From Aquila chrysaetos chrysaetos (lineage: Eukaryota > Chordata > Aves > Accipitriformes > Accipitridae): 64,000 bases of DNA. A model generated the notes under the pieces. The model was not told the origin of the DNA, ran no database searches, and saw only the letters and a program-made list of their open reading frames with translations. Every line of letters begins with the position of its first letter. Positions within the stretch are counted from its first letter, which is position 1. Made by a program: the position numbers and the translations under genes. The stretch spans positions 25,867,606 to 25,931,605 of the forward strand of contig NC_044012.1 in the NCBI RefSeq assembly GCF_900496995.4, given 5' to 3'. This document shows, piece after piece, positions 22,211 to 34,579 of this stretch.

Positions 22211-23200
22211 TTTAAAATAAGTGTGTTGTGGTTTTGTGTTCTCATCCATTCTGAATTTGCCAACTTTTCTGGATAAAGCTGCCTGTTGTACATACAGCTG
22301 CGATAATATTGTGCAAATCTTGCCAACATAGTGAAAGTCTCCATGAGGAGCCCTTGCTAGGCCTGTTTCACCACTGAATTGCAACAACATGGTCACAACG
22401 TGCTGTCCATAGATGAACAGCAGCCTTCTCTACAAATACTTTATTAGACTCCCCATTCATGAGTTTGTGTGATAATTCTTTGAACTACAAGTGACTATTC
22501 ACACTCTGAAAGTTAAGCTCTTACTTATTCCACTGCATACTTCTTATCCAATGTTGTACATGTAATTACACCTCCACTGCTCGTAATGGAAGATTGGTGA
22601 CTGATATTACGTGAATTTCAGATTCTGTGTTTCTCTAGCACAGACCAGCCTAGATCCATGCTATTAAATTGTCTCACTCCCCAAAATTCTGGCTGTGTGC
22701 AGATGGCACTTCCTCAAAACCACAATAAGGACCATGTGCATAATTTCACAGTATATCAGATTGAGTTTGTGGGTTTGGGACTTCCTTGGTTCTGTTTAAG
22801 TTATGTATACATTAAATATAAATAAAATTTGTGTAAATATTATATAGGTAGCCTAAAACCGAACAAAAATACTGCACTGTACATGGCATAGCTTTTTAAG
22901 TTATCAGTAAAGCATGTAACCATCTTCTGATTCAAGCAGATGCTTATCTCGCAAGATAGTTTTCTTTATGTGGTTCAGCTGCCAAAAGATCTTAGGCTAC
23001 ATATTTTACTACAGTAAAAAGGATGGCTAAGCATAATGTAACAATGTTCAGAGAACATCCAACCAGAAACTGAAGGCAGAATATGAAAAAAGAAAGGCAA
23101 GATCTGCTGTGCATGCCCAGCTCCACTCTCTGTAACTGGACAGTGCTTACAGCACACCTCTCAGCACGTGTTACCTAAAAAGTCAGCTATAAATCTTCCT
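22211..23200. other. Intergenic, tail-to-tail gap
   Basis: It lies between the 21360 gene and the relic at 23235-23554. Nothing is recognisable in it. Confidence 0.55.
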
Positions 23201-23216
23201 TTTATTTGTTTTTATT
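23201..23216 (-). terminator. Possible poly(A) signals of the relic
   Basis: Two minus-strand AATAAA hexamers (23216-23211 and 23206-23201) lie just downstream of the relic's last stop. The TGCATC motif of the other genes is absent. Confidence 0.4.
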
Positions 23217-23234
23217 TAGTTGTCTCTGGTAAAT

Positions 23235-23554
23235 TTAATAGCTCTTCCAGCAAGACCCACAGTTTCCACAGCAGTATCCAGTATCAAAACAACAGCCAGA
23301 AGGGATGTTCTACTTGCTGCCAGGTCCTAAAAATCTGTAAGAAAATCTGTTGTGATAAAGACTACTATAACAAAAGGTCCCATAACAAAAGGAGGCCTTA
23401 AGTATGGGTGCTAACAGAGATCCCACTATCCTGTCCTGAAGGAAGGAACTAAGCACCTGGGCTGGTAAGGTGATGACAATGGATGGTGGCTGAGCCATTG
23501 CCCTCAGGTCAGGGCAGTCAGCTCCTTGCAGCTATTGGCACTGGTGCTGGACAT
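23235..23554 (-). pseudogene. Beta-keratin relic with Cys-rich tail
   Basis: A minus-strand ATG at 23554 opens MSSTSANSCKEL, recalling the ADSCNEPC head. A small deletion then changes frame. The next frame reads CPDLRAMAQPPSIVITLPAQ and continues VLSSFLQDRIVGS, clearly the beta core (CPDS…[13 protein letters not shown]…LSSFPQD). A TAG at 23310-23312 follows. The same frame then continues into an unusual tail (GCCFDTGYCCGNCGSCWKSY) with TAA at 23235-23237. The missing core residues, frameshift and internal stop mark a broken gene. No convincing TATA box was found, although GTATAAGAGCT on the minus strand near 23880-23870 is a weak candidate. It sits where the alternating array predicts the partner of the 28673 gene. 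Confidence 0.75.
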
Positions 23555-26500
23555 GAATTGGCCAAGTGGAAACATGACTAAATATAAGTGTAACACAGCA
23601 CAAATTCCCCTGGAGCAGGAAGAAAAGCTTAGATCTCGTGGAAATGGGAAAGGCATAGAAGTCTGGATCCTCTGCAACACTAATTTAGTTCCAGATCCAT
23701 CCCACCTGATTGTAGCTACCCCACCAAGATCTACTTGCTGCTGTGGATGTAATTCCTCAAATTTGTATAAGCCCTGTAAGAAAAATGATTTTTAAGTAAT
23801 GGTTAATCACTGCTTAGTGGAAACACAGGAATATAGGAGGTCACATGCTTCCTCAGACAAATGGTAGCTCTTATACTCTACCTTGTTTCTGATAAAAGTC
23901 AGTTCCACGTGGTCTGAATTTTAGTGTAAAAATCCTGATGCTATGCATTATTGAATGAATTGTCCAAAGGCTCACCTAATTCCTAACACCCTGGAGGCCC
24001 TTTTTGCTGTGGGTAAGAAAGCTTTGCTTACATGCCTTTCAACCTTTGGCTTTCTTCCATACAAACTAATTTGAAACAGCAGCTGGAAGACCAAGTAATT
24101 AACTACCAAGAGGATATATCCTCTGTTAAACATGGCTGTGACTGAGGCCTTTGTGGTGCAGGAGTACAGAGCAGTTTGTAGGGCTGCAGTCTGAGGTTTT
24201 GGTATCTGCTTAGCAGATTATAACCCTGAGATCTGAACTAGTGGAGAGTGACAGGTCCTATACAATCCATTGTGGAAAATACCAGCTTAGACCTTAAAAC
24301 TGTGTGTAATATTGCCTCCTCATAAATGACAAAAGAGGACTAATTTAAATTTACGGAAAAAGAACAGTTTGATATCTAGAAAATATCTGGCTCTGGGAAG
24401 AAGAAGGCAAGAGAAGTAAATAAAAGGCAGTTTTGAGGAGGCACTTACACATTTCCTCAAACTGCCTGAAGAACCTGAGACTCCCATTAACACCAACCCA
24501 CGCTTATCACACATGGTTCACCTCAAAATGTTGAAACAGCTTTGCTCAATATTTATGTTTATTAGTTGATTCAAATTCTCATGCTGCATGAAATGCAAAT
24601 TACAAAACAAATATTTCTTTCATCTTAGCACTTAATTGGTGAGATTCGTTCCTGGTAACATTCCATTAAATACATTAGAATGACAAGAGGAGTTATGTTG
24701 GTTTCATTAATTTACCCGTTCTTTTATTGGTTGACATAATGATGGTGGCTCAAATGTTAATCATAATTGCCATCTGCTTTCATATGCAGGTTTTCTTTCC
24801 ATGCTTCCTTACCCATGGTAGATAAAGTATAATTGATATAAAACATGGTGACTTTCTTGTGAAATCAGCAACCCGTCTATGAAGTTCAAATTAAGATTTG
24901 GACAGGACCATCCTGCTCATTTAAGGGAAAAAATCAAAAGATACATTACAAAGTACCTTTTAAAATAATCCAGACTGATGCCTTGTCTCCCAGACTACCC
25001 AGTTGTACCATTTCTTCACATTTTAGAGGTAAATTCATTGGTCACAACAAAGGTAAACAGTTTTTTAGCCAGATTACAGGCAACTTGTTAAATATATTTT
25101 TTTAGGAAGATGAGCATGTGTTTAAAACAGAGCAGAAAGATAGACCACTCACAGTTAGGCTTGGAAAGTCCTGGGAAAAGCTTTCAAAACATGAGGACAG
25201 AGGCAGGTGTTGCAGATCTTTGTGCTACAGACACTGAAGGGGATGTGAATTAATACAACATCAGCACTGGAGGAGCTTATAAACAAACTTAAGCGAATAA
25301 ATGAAAACCTAAATTATAAAAGAAAATCAACTGAAATCCTAAGGTTAGAAATCATGAGCTGGTAAAGGGAACAGGAAGAGTGCTCTTGACCAGTACAATT
25401 TAATAAATATATTTCAAAATGCTGGGCTGCTTGAATCCAACCACATACTTATATTATAATAATGACGCACCACTTCATGCGTAAACCACTAAGGAGGGTT
25501 GGGAAGTGCTTAAAAACACACACAAAAAATATTTGAAGAACCTTTGTGAGTATTATTGCTCTTGTGATCCCCTAAGGCTATCTCAAAGTTTGGAAAAAAG
25601 AACCTCATAATTTAAGTATAACTTCTGGTAGAAATGTTGCAGTGTTTATTATTTAACAAACAACCCATCCATAGGCAAATGAGGATTTCTGAGGCTGGAC
25701 CAGGCACCGTTTATTACACAGCATTTTAGAATATGGGAATATGGGTGGGACACATCTCATCAAACCTTCCCTATCAGTTGAGCTTGTTGTCTGTCTCCAT
25801 ACCCAATGAAAGCAAAATAGTTATGTTTTGAGGGTGATACCAATTCTGGTAAGGTAAGCGTCTGAGACAAGATGAATTGTCTTGCAGAAATTCTTGTCCC
25901 TCCCCATGAAGTATTGGGGAAGCCTGAGTAATTTCAAGTGACAAATCACTTGAAATTTTGGCAGGCAAGGGCTCTGCAACAATATGCACTCTGCAGGTGA
26001 TGTCCTGCTAGTCAGGAAAGAAAGAACAGGAAAAAAAAAATCCATTGTTGCAATAACTATTCCTTGGATAATTCTATTGCTTTTCCTGCCACTTACCCAG
26101 TAATTCAGCGAAGGAAGCACTCAAAAATTGTTTCTGTGACATTCTCTGGCGAAACGTTGGTTCAATTCCTTTGTAAGGTGAAGGAGTAGATCTAAGGGCA
26201 AACTACACTCCATCATATGAACAAAAAGAAAGAGAAGATAGAGACTCAATGAATGCAGTGGTGGACAGAAACATACGATTTCACAAAGAAACTGAGAAAT
26301 TTGCACTTGCTTCACCACTGTCTTGTGTTACGTCCTCCTTTAGAGTTGTGCAATGTCAATACAGAATAGCTAGTAACTATTAATCTGTTTGAATTTGCAG
26401 CCATTTTATATTGCTGAACCTGTGAGATAATCTCTGTGCCTTTACAGATTCCAGGTGAAAAATAAGGAAAAAAATAGTTATCCCTTCAGAGAAAACTTTA

Positions 26501-27090
26501 GCCTTTGGTTTAAACACTGTTTCAGTTACTAAAATACTATGTTTTCTGCAGGTCTGGCCAAGCAGCAAAGAAAACTCTGAATTTCTAAATCAGACCATTA
26601 GACAATGTCTGTGATTACCCTAAGTACAGGACCTCTCTCATGTTTTGTGGCTGTGGGTGGGAAAAGGATCAGAAGGTGTCTTCCATCTCAGTGAACATTT
26701 CATTGCAAAATGTGTGAGTAGATTAGATTACAGTCTAGATCTAGAGCACTTAAATACAAACATGTATATGACAGCAGGTTATAGCTCTGATTAAAATCAT
26801 TATGGGAAGTTAATGAAGGAAGTGCTAGAACCAGAAGAAATAGAACCAGTTTAATACCTCCTGCAATGCCAATGAACAGGGTGGAATGATACCAGCAATG
26901 AAGCTGGTCAATTAGGCTTCAAGATGAAAGAGAACTAGGAGCTGGAATGTGCATATCATGCTATTCAGAGATTTGGGGTGATTTTGCAAACTGCAAGCGA
27001 AAACAGTTTCATCACTTTGGGAAGTTCTATGTGCTTCAAATTTGGGCTGGTTGGTGATTATGATTTCATGTGTACAGTGTGCCTCAGATC
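23555..27090. other. Divergent intergenic region, relic to 28673 gene
   Basis: About 3.5 kb of AT-rich DNA. The minus-strand open frames at 25.8-26.6 kb have no family features and look like chance. The conserved upstream promoter element of the 28673 gene lies at about 26997-27020. Confidence 0.5.
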
Positions 27091-27121
27091 CCCCCCAGGC
27101 AATCTGAAGCACTGTATAAAA
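27091..27121 (+). promoter_or_regulatory. CCCCCAGGC motif and TATA box
   Basis: CCCCCAGGC (about 27092-27100, fitting the AP-2 consensus) precedes GTATAAAAGG (TATA 27115-27121). The upstream element AAACAGTTTCATCACTTTGG ends at 27020. Confidence 0.8.
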
Positions 27122-27179
27122 GGAGCAGGTGCATAGACCTATTCCATCTCCCTCTCCTGTGTACTCTCCTCTACATCAG

Positions 27180-28649
27180 GTAAGTCTGATGCCATTTCAT
27201 TTCTTTCTAAATGCCAAAATGCCTTTGCACTGGTGCTTAGAATACTGTTCACTACTATTATATTTGAATTTTTAGGACTATTTTTTTATTCTCTTTCTTT
27301 TTCTCTCTTTTTTTTTTTTTTTTTTTTTAAGTATATTGGCAAGTTGTGTTACTGGTAGGCTTTAGGAGACAAGACCAGGGTTTGAGGCATTTATTTCATT
27401 GTAATTCATATTTGGGCATTCTTGAACTGTTAGCAGATTGAAAATGTAGGATGGCATAAGCTTTAAAATGCAGAATTCTCCTGTACCATTTCAGTTCATG
27501 ACTGAATCAGAGACACATGGCCATATCCTAAGCTGTTTAATGACCCAGCTGAAGAAAGAGCATTATCTACATGGGGATTTTATTGCAAAATAATCCTAGC
27601 TTGTATTTAGTTTTTATGGATAGGTAAAAACTAAATCCTGCTTATTTTAAACCCTAGTTATTTTCACCAGAGATAATAATAAGGGAAGTAGACTAGTGGT
27701 CTGATACAGTGTGTTTGATATATGTCCGTTTGTAAATCCAGATCCAGATTAGCTGTTCAGATACACTGAGTTAAATGATTTGATTCTCTGCGTTTCAGGG
27801 CTACTTTATAAACAAAATAATATTTCCCTTTTCTTTGACTGGAAAAACTGCTAAGCCACAAGCTTTTGTGACCATACATTTAGCTGAAACGGCAGTTTGC
27901 AAACTGCATTTTTGTCTGATGAAGGAAATCAGCTCCTTACATTTTACCAACCTGCTCCACACCCTATATGAAATTACACTGCTGTGCCAAGAAGTATTTG
28001 GTTAGAAATATTTTATAGGGTACATGTACATATTACATCAGGTATATGAATCTATCTTCAGGCTCAAATGCTTTGGGGTTTACCAGAGAGATTACAGAGA
28101 TTAAGAGAATGTAGAACTAAAAGGGAACAACTGAAAGTATATTACCCCAAAGAGCTTAAAAAGAAACAGGGACCAGGAAAGGAGGAGGAAATGCATGGTT
28201 AAAGCAGTGCTAGGTTCTTGACTCCATCCCATCTCTCCCAAGACAAAATCTGCTTCTGTCCCATTTGGTGTAACGAGGAGGTCAGCTCTGGTGTAGCTCC
28301 TGCAGCTCTTGGTTTTCAATCCGCATTCACCAGGGACGAGTACTGGGTTTTGAGTAAAAAATGTGCTGCTAACACTCTGTTCCTCTGGGAGGGAACGTGA
28401 GTTAAAAAAAAAAAAAAGAAGCAGCAACTTCAGAAGGCTTGGCGGATGTGACAAGTGCAGGGATTACTGGATGGGGAAGATCAGAGCAATGCTGATTGAC
28501 AGGAAAGTTTGTGAACAGCGTCATCAATTTTACTAATTCATATGGTGATCATTTTACCTGTTCCCCAACAACACAGCACCAAACCTTGACCTGTCATTCC
28601 AGTAGATCTTGTGCTTTGTTTTTACACAGCTCTGTGCTCTGTGTTTCAG
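27180..28649 (+). other. 5' UTR intron of the 28673-29068 gene
   Basis: Donor CATCAG|GTAAGT at 27180 and acceptor GTGTTTCAG ending at 28649. It contains a run of 21 T at 27308-27328. No gene is seen within it. Confidence 0.75.
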
Positions 28650-28672
28650 GATCACCTTCATCCAAGACAGAA

Positions 28673-29068
28673 ATGTCTTGCTACGACCTGTGCCCCACCA
28701 CCAGCAGCATCACCTGCCCCCAGCCCATTGCTAACAGCTGCAATGAGCCATGTGTCCGGCAGTGCCCCAACTCAACGGCCTTCATCCAGCCGCCCCCCGT
28801 CGTCGTCACCTTCCCCGGCCCCATCCTCAGCTCCTTCCCCCAGCAAGCCATGGTGGGCTCCTCCGGAGCACCCGCCTTTGGGGGCAACCTGGGGCTGGGG
28901 GGCCTCTACAGCTCCAGGAGCCTCTACGGTTATGGGGGCTCTCTGGGATATGGTGCCCAATGTGGATATGGGAGTTCAGCCCTCTCCACACTCAGCAGCA
29001 GCTACTGCAGCCCATACTCATCCCGCCAGTACAGCCGGTTCCTCCGCAGCAGCTGTGGGCCCTGCTAA
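28673..29068 (+). CDS. Beta-keratin, MSCYDLC type, intact, 131 residues
   Basis: Starts [20 protein letters not shown], with the beta core at about 30-63 ([20 protein letters not shown], then [10 protein letters not shown]). A stretch [12 protein letters not shown] is shared with the pair at 2157/4367. A short Gly/Tyr segment and a Ser-rich tail ([15 protein letters not shown]) follow, ending SSCGPC. Core and mid-region place it closest to the GC-rich pair at the left end rather than to the neighbouring scale genes. The codon usage of the core is much more GC-rich than the flanks, and the stretch of about 28780-28905 looks nearly identical to the distant pair, hinting at conversion over 24 kb. 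ATG 28673 is the family start within a longer open frame. Confidence 0.95.
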   Translation: MSCYDLCPTTSSITCPQPIANSCNEPCVRQCPNSTAFIQPPPVVVTFPGPILSSFPQQAMVGSSGAPAFGGNLGLGGLYSSRSLYGYGGSLGYGAQCGYGSSALSTLSSSYCSPYSSRQYSRFLRSSCGPC

Positions 29069-29482
29069 AGGCAGCAGAGAAGCTCTCAGAAGAGCCACAC
29101 ACACATGAAGGCCCAAATGCAGAGCAATGAGGATGGGGGTTCAGTGTTCCTGCAGCCCTGCAATGGAGCTACTGCCACTTAACATTTCTGATCTTTCTTC
29201 TACTTTTTGTTTACCCTTCAGTTTCTCATTTGTTGTTTGCTATTGTTGCCTGTTCCAGCTTTCCCATTTTTTTTAACCATCATGGAGCAGCGTATTCCAT
29301 ATGGACATTACTCATAATGACAAGTATCTTCATCAGTAGTTGCACAACAGACAGAAGAAAGCCAGCTGAGGACAGCAATATCTCAGAGCAGGACATTTGT
29401 TGAACATTTTGTGAAATTGTCTGGAAACAGATTTTTCATATTCTGTGATATCTCGCTTTGCAAACATAGGCATTTCTTGCTC

Positions 29483-29502
29483 ATTAAAATTTTGTTGCAT
29501 CA
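29483..29502 (+). terminator. Poly(A) signal plus TGCATCA end motif
   Basis: ATTAAA at 29483-29488 and TGCATCA at 29496-29502, about 415 bases after the stop. Confidence 0.9.
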
Positions 29503-30831
29503 CACAGCAGCCTTCTGGTTTCCCTTCCTCCCTTCATCCACAGCCTGTCCTGGGTGATATCTTCCCACAGGCAGGACTAAGCTACTACCTGAGCAGTAGT
29601 ACTGCAGAATATTTTAGCATAGACTGAATTTACACAGTGTCACAAATGTTTCTGTAATGACACTCCTGCGTAGCAGCTTTCCATCATTTGAAGTTATGAA
29701 AAGTTTAAAATAACATAGTATCTTAACTCCTGTTATTTAAACATTATTTCTGTGGGGCCTTTCCATGAGCATCCAAACAGAGAGTGGGTTTCCATGTTGA
29801 TCTCAGCATGACCACAAATGCCACCAATGTGGTGCCCAGCAGAGTACTTTCCAAATGTAAATTTGCACCTATAAATTCACAGACACAATGCACAGCATTA
29901 ACATTGCTCAGCGGTACTTAAACTCCAGACATCCCAAGCAGCTAATACTTATTCCCTCTTGCAGTCATCAGCCTTTCCGCCTCAGTAAGAAAGAGGAATA
30001 ATCCCTGTTCCCTCTAAGAAATAACTGTAGTACAGTATCAGGAGCAGCAGATATATCAGGATCAGGGCTTTTCAGATTCTGGTAATATAGCCAATTCAAA
30101 TTGTAATGAAGCTGCAAATGAGGCAGGTTCAGTGCTGTGCAAACAAAGAATAAAGCTAATCCCCGCCCTCAAGTACTTTCAGAGTAAATAGGTAAGACAA
30201 GCAAAGCATGAGCATCATTGCTCTTTTCCATTTTTTTGCAGATAGGCATCTTTTATACAGAGATTAAAGGCTGTGTTTTCCATACTGATAAAAACATTAG
30301 TAAATATTTTCCCCAGGTGACAAAGGAATTGCTTGGCAAAGCCCAGAACTGAATTCCTTTCTCCAATATCTCCATCTAACAATTGACATAGGGTCTTGGT
30401 TTCCAGTTTTCTATTCCACTGGTTAGCTTCACGTTTGCTTTTCGTTGCTACTCTCATCTCCTTTAGGAAAACAGGAAAATAACAGCAGATAAGGAGCACA
30501 CCATGTAATATTCCTGTCTGTCTCTTTGCTCTGGTTTCAGGAACAGTGACAACTATTGGGACAGGGAGAATTTCAGTACTGCTAATTTCCATATTAATAT
30601 TGAAATTTGTCTGTAATCTAGGTCAGCACTCTGACTGCTATGTGTGAGTCAATAATGCTGGTGTTTAAAATCGAAAATATCCTGATTACTTTTGTTTTAA
30701 GACAGGACTCTGAAAATGAGATAATCAGTCCAGCTGACATGTTTCCATGGAGTTCTGCTTATTTTAGCTGAAAGAAGGTATATGGTATGGCCAGTAGTAT
30801 ACAGAACATAGGAAATTTAACAGAACATAGA

Positions 30832-30990
30832 ATCATGGAATCAAGGAATGGTTTGGGTTGGAAAGGACCTTTGAAGATCATCTAGTCCAACCCCTCTGCC
30901 GTGGGCAGGGACAACTTTCACTAGACCAGGTTGCTCAAAGTCCCATCCAACCTGACCTTGAACACTTCCAAAAAACAGTGACTGAAGGAT
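30832..30990 (-). mobile_element. CR1 LINE 3' end fragment
   Basis: AATCATGGAATCAAGGAATG, then GGTTTGGGTTGGAAAGGACC, is the reverse complement of a typical avian CR1 3' end. It continues through TCATCTAGTCCAACCCCTC to about 30990. The insertion is 5'-truncated. Confidence 0.9.
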
Positions 30991-33737
30991 TCAAGACATG
31001 GATTACTATATAATTTGTTTTCTAAGTAAAAGGGGAGAATGAGATAAAAAAAAGATTCCTTTCTTCAGGTTTCTCTGATAGAACATTTTATTTAAAACAT
31101 CTGAAACAGTCAAGTTCAGATCCTCCAATTGCAAAACTGGTAAAAGGTAGACTGCAAGTAGTCACTTTGCTAATTCCTCACAAATCAAACCCTGGAAGGA
31201 AGCTGGCATTCAGCAGGGCATATTTCTGGTTCTGTTATGTTGAGCCATTGTGCCTGCAGGCTATTTACCAGTGGTGTGAGTCTGAACCACAGAAAAAACC
31301 ATTAGGCTCTGGTAGTGACTAAATATTTAGTGAATCCACCAATTCAAATCAAACATGAAAGGCTTAACTCCCACAGATATCTGTCTTGAACTGTAATTTA
31401 GTGCGTGGGGAGGACATATACTTCAGGCTGTGATTACAACATCTTTATGAATCAACTTCTGATTGCATCTCATTTACCAATAGTGTTACCTTGTACTAGG
31501 ATATAAACACATGCTCAGACCACATTCAGACAAGAGAGAGGAATATAGTGACCTCTGTAGTTCAAGATGAGACACTGTGATTTCATTTATTGTTGCTTCC
31601 TGTTCTTGGTAATTACTTGTTTCACTGACAGGAGGAACAGGAGTCTGAGTTGCTGGTACTTACTGTCAACAGCCTGGACTTCCCATGGCTGACCAAGAAC
31701 TGCAGGAGACCTCGCAGTCAGATGTGGTCCCCATGCTGCTGTGGCCAGCAACCTGTCAAGATCTCAGCACTGTTTCCAGATTAGCACGATAAACAGCAGC
31801 TGGTGTTCCTCCCATCTCATATCTGCATGTGGTGTGACCTGAGATGTATTGGGTCTGCCAGTGAAATTAGTACTCTTATATTCTACTGTGTTCATCTCTG
31901 ATTACACTTGCATGAAAGTGTCATCCAAGTTCAGCCTGATGTGCCTTTGGGAAGTGGCAGATTGCTGATGGTCAGGAGCAGTACAGAACAATGGAAAGCA
32001 GTTAAAGAACTGTCCTTTGGCATTTGCTCTGGTCTATGGTCATAACATGCAAATTCAGGCTGGCAGATTAGAATCAGCAATGCAAATTTTGCAGTTCCTG
32101 CTCTCCAAGGGGCAGTCTGTGCAGGTCACTTTACCAAATAATGGTGTTGTGGAGTGCTATGTCTTCAAGCACAACTCAAATTCAGTAGAGTCCATTGATC
32201 AATTAATACATACGACAGTGTTCTGTTTATAGTCCGGGCTCTAACTTCTGGCTCCCATGTGTGCCTTTTCTGTAGTATAACAAGTATGTAGGCAGAGCAG
32301 CTTCACCCAGGTATGCTGACAACATACACACTGAAGGATGTCTGACTGCACCTTTTCACCGCAGCATGAGAAACTGGCTGCTATTGCAAGTGCATTGCAG
32401 AGGTGCAGCAAGATGGGTTGAGAAGAGGATTGATGTAATTCTACTGTTCTCTGTGCAATGAAAACAAAAATCTTGAAAAGAGGAATTCTGTAGTGATCAA
32501 CACCATAGCGTCTTGAAAATACCTGATCTGGTTGCTTTAGTTCTTTGCATACCTGCACAAATAAGTACTGGTTTTTTGACAGCATCCTAGTGACTCCAAG
32601 AAGAATCATGCATTGCACTGAGACAGAAGAAACATGAAAACAAGACAAAGCCTTCAGACATATCCTAACAAGACAGAGGTGTTGCCTGGCTACCTCATTG
32701 TAGCCTCATCTCATTTCAGCTAGTTTGACAAGTGAAGTCACAGCTCCAAACTCTTTGAAATTATTACCACATACTTGATCCTGTCCGAACAAATTTCTGC
32801 AGCATGAGACTGGGGTTTGCCTGGAATTAGCCTGCTCAAGTATTGTGAAGTTTGTCAGTGCATTGCTGGTATTCCTAGGAACAGCACCTTCACACAGGGA
32901 AGTGCTGACCAGTGTCTGATGTTTGGTCCATCAGAGTCCTGGTAGGCATTGCAAGCATAGGATGGGGTGAATGACTCTTAATAGCTGTACTAATTGTATG
33001 CAAATTGCATCACTAGAAAAACAGCTTTACAGGACATACTGAGCAGCCTGGAATCATGTTGCTGTTGAACAAAGAGAAGTGCTGAACATGCCCAGTATCC
33101 ACAATCATCTGTGAGTAGCCTGAAATTTAGGTGTAAACTTCCTGAGATGGAAAATATTATTTGGCCTAAATGACATGTGTTGGTCTGCAGGGAAGACTTA
33201 AAGAATTATTCTTTTATTTATTTTAACTGGGGTTGCCAAGAATTTAGAGCTATTAATGGGAAAGTTCAAAGAACTCACAGAATTTCCGAAAAGATTTGCC
33301 ATTCAGTTAAAAATTCCTTTTGGCTATTCATAGGAAAGTTCTACCCACAGATCATTACATGCTATTTTTAAACAATGAAAAATATCATAAAACCAATGTA
33401 TGGGGATGTAATTAAATGGGAGCCTCAGGCAAGTAGTGAGACACAGGGAAGATCTTCAAAGTTACTGTGTGTTTAACTTTCTTTGCTAGCATGTAGCAAA
33501 TACACAGTATAATCACACCTGTCCTGGAGGAAATTTCAAACTTAGTTGTAAGGGTTACAAAACATGTTTATCCAGGATGAAATTACTTTTGTGCAGAAGG
33601 CAGTCATTATGCTTACTACTGCTTAAAGAGCCTGGTCACCTTCCAGCTTGAGGCATTGAAAGAAAGCAAACACTGTCATATTTCACTACAGAGACTGATA
33701 GTCACCCAGAATGGTATATAAACAAAAAATTGTGGAC

Positions 33738-33766
33738 AAAAAAAAAAAAAAAAAAAAAAAAAAAAA
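33738..33766 (+). repeat. Run of 29 A
   Basis: An uninterrupted A run just beyond the transcript end of the 34202 gene (a T run on that gene's strand). No retrocopy is attached to it. Confidence 0.9.
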
Positions 33767-33784
33767 CAAGAAAGCTTGGAGTTT

Positions 33785-33803
33785 TGATGCACAATAATTT
33801 AAT
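33785..33803 (-). terminator. Poly(A) signal plus TGCATCA end motif
   Basis: ATTAAATTATTGTGCATCA read on the minus strand, about 400 bases after the stop of the 34202-34558 gene. Confidence 0.88.
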
Positions 33804-34201
33804 GAGAAAGAAGTAAAAGATCTTACTGAGCATGAAATACACAAGGAAAATGTTGCCAGGGTCTCATTAAAGGCTGCAAGCAAAGAATTTCTCCAGGGCT
33901 ATGCATTCCACATACATTACTCTTTCTTTTTCATGGCATAGGAAGACTTACACAATCTTGTCCCACTTTCAACCAGCCAAAGATCATTGATATAACTAAT
34001 TCGAGGCCATTAGTATCAGGAGGCACTGGAAAGAATAGTCAGAAAACTAAATTAAATTGTTAGCTTGAAAATGACATGTAAAAGTGATATTCAGAGACGC
34101 ACAGTTCACAGTCCAGGAAAGCAATGCCAGTAACAGGGCTTGTGGAGGCACATCTTCCCCCATGTTGGGTGATTCCTCCTTGCTCCTTATTTATTGCACA
34201 T

Positions 34202-34558
34202 TTAACATGGTCTGCAGCTCCCAAAACCATAGCCACTGGATCCATAGGAAGAATATGACCTCCCATAATTGTACAAGCTCCTACAGCCATAGGAGCCACT
34301 GAGACCCAGAGAGCTCATGGATCCAAACAAGCTCCCAGTGCTGGATGGTGCTGAGCTGCCCACTATGCTCTCCTGAGGGCAGGAGCTGAGAATGGGTCCT
34401 GGGAAGGTCATGACCACGGGTGGTGGGTGGATCACAGCTCTTGAATCACCACAGGATGTAACACAGGGCTGGCTCCAGGCATTCACAATTGGCTGCGGGC
34501 AGGTCACTTCGCAGGGAGCAAGGCAGCGGAAGCTGATCATTTGTCTGTAGGAAGACAT
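34202..34558 (-). CDS. Keratinocyte-type beta-keratin, intact, 118 residues
   Basis: Starts [20 protein letters not shown], with the beta core at about 36-69 ([20 protein letters not shown], then ILSSCPQES). A Ser/Gly/Leu region and a Tyr/Ser tail ([16 protein letters not shown]) follow, ending FGSCRPC. The core with CGDSRAV, PPPVV and SSCPQES distinguishes this right-hand subfamily from the CPDSTTVIQ / SSFPQ genes on the left. Exon 2 starts at 34579 (acceptor GTGTTTCAG), the intron is 34580-36001, and the donor is GGGG|TAAGT-like (GT at 36001-36000). ATG 34558 is used because MSSY is the common start of the subfamily. The next gene to the right is on the same strand, so the expected divergent partner is missing. 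Confidence 0.94.
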   Translation of the reverse strand: MSSYRQMISFRCLAPCEVTCPQPIVNAWSQPCVTSCGDSRAVIHPPPVVMTFPGPILSSCPQESIVGSSAPSSTGSLFGSMSSLGLSGSYGCRSLYNYGRSYSSYGSSGYGFGSCRPC

Positions 34559-34579
34559 CTTCTGGGAATGGAGATAAAT

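Larger units (their letters stand above)
29503..33784. other. Large tail-to-tail gap; no supported gene
   Basis: About 4.3 kb with a CR1 fragment at 30832-30990. Between about 31.6 and 33.1 kb the sequence is somewhat less AT-rich and holds moderate open frames (32017-32232 plus, 32241-32648 minus) that resemble no family I can name. They may be remains of an old retrocopy or transposon, but no ends or target duplications are visible. Confidence 0.45.

Noticed and set aside
24390-24530. Promoter and exon 1 for the relic at 23235
   Set aside because: AATAAAAGG is on the wrong strand, and a GTAAGT-like donor on the minus strand lacks a TATA box at the right distance.
33738-33766. A run as the tail of a processed retrocopy
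   Set aside because: No cDNA-like sequence precedes it on either strand, and it lies just past a normal transcript end.
29503-33784. Retrovirus-like or LTR element in the large gap
   Set aside because: I see no paired terminal repeats, primer-binding site or recognisable protein region; only a CR1 stub can be supported.
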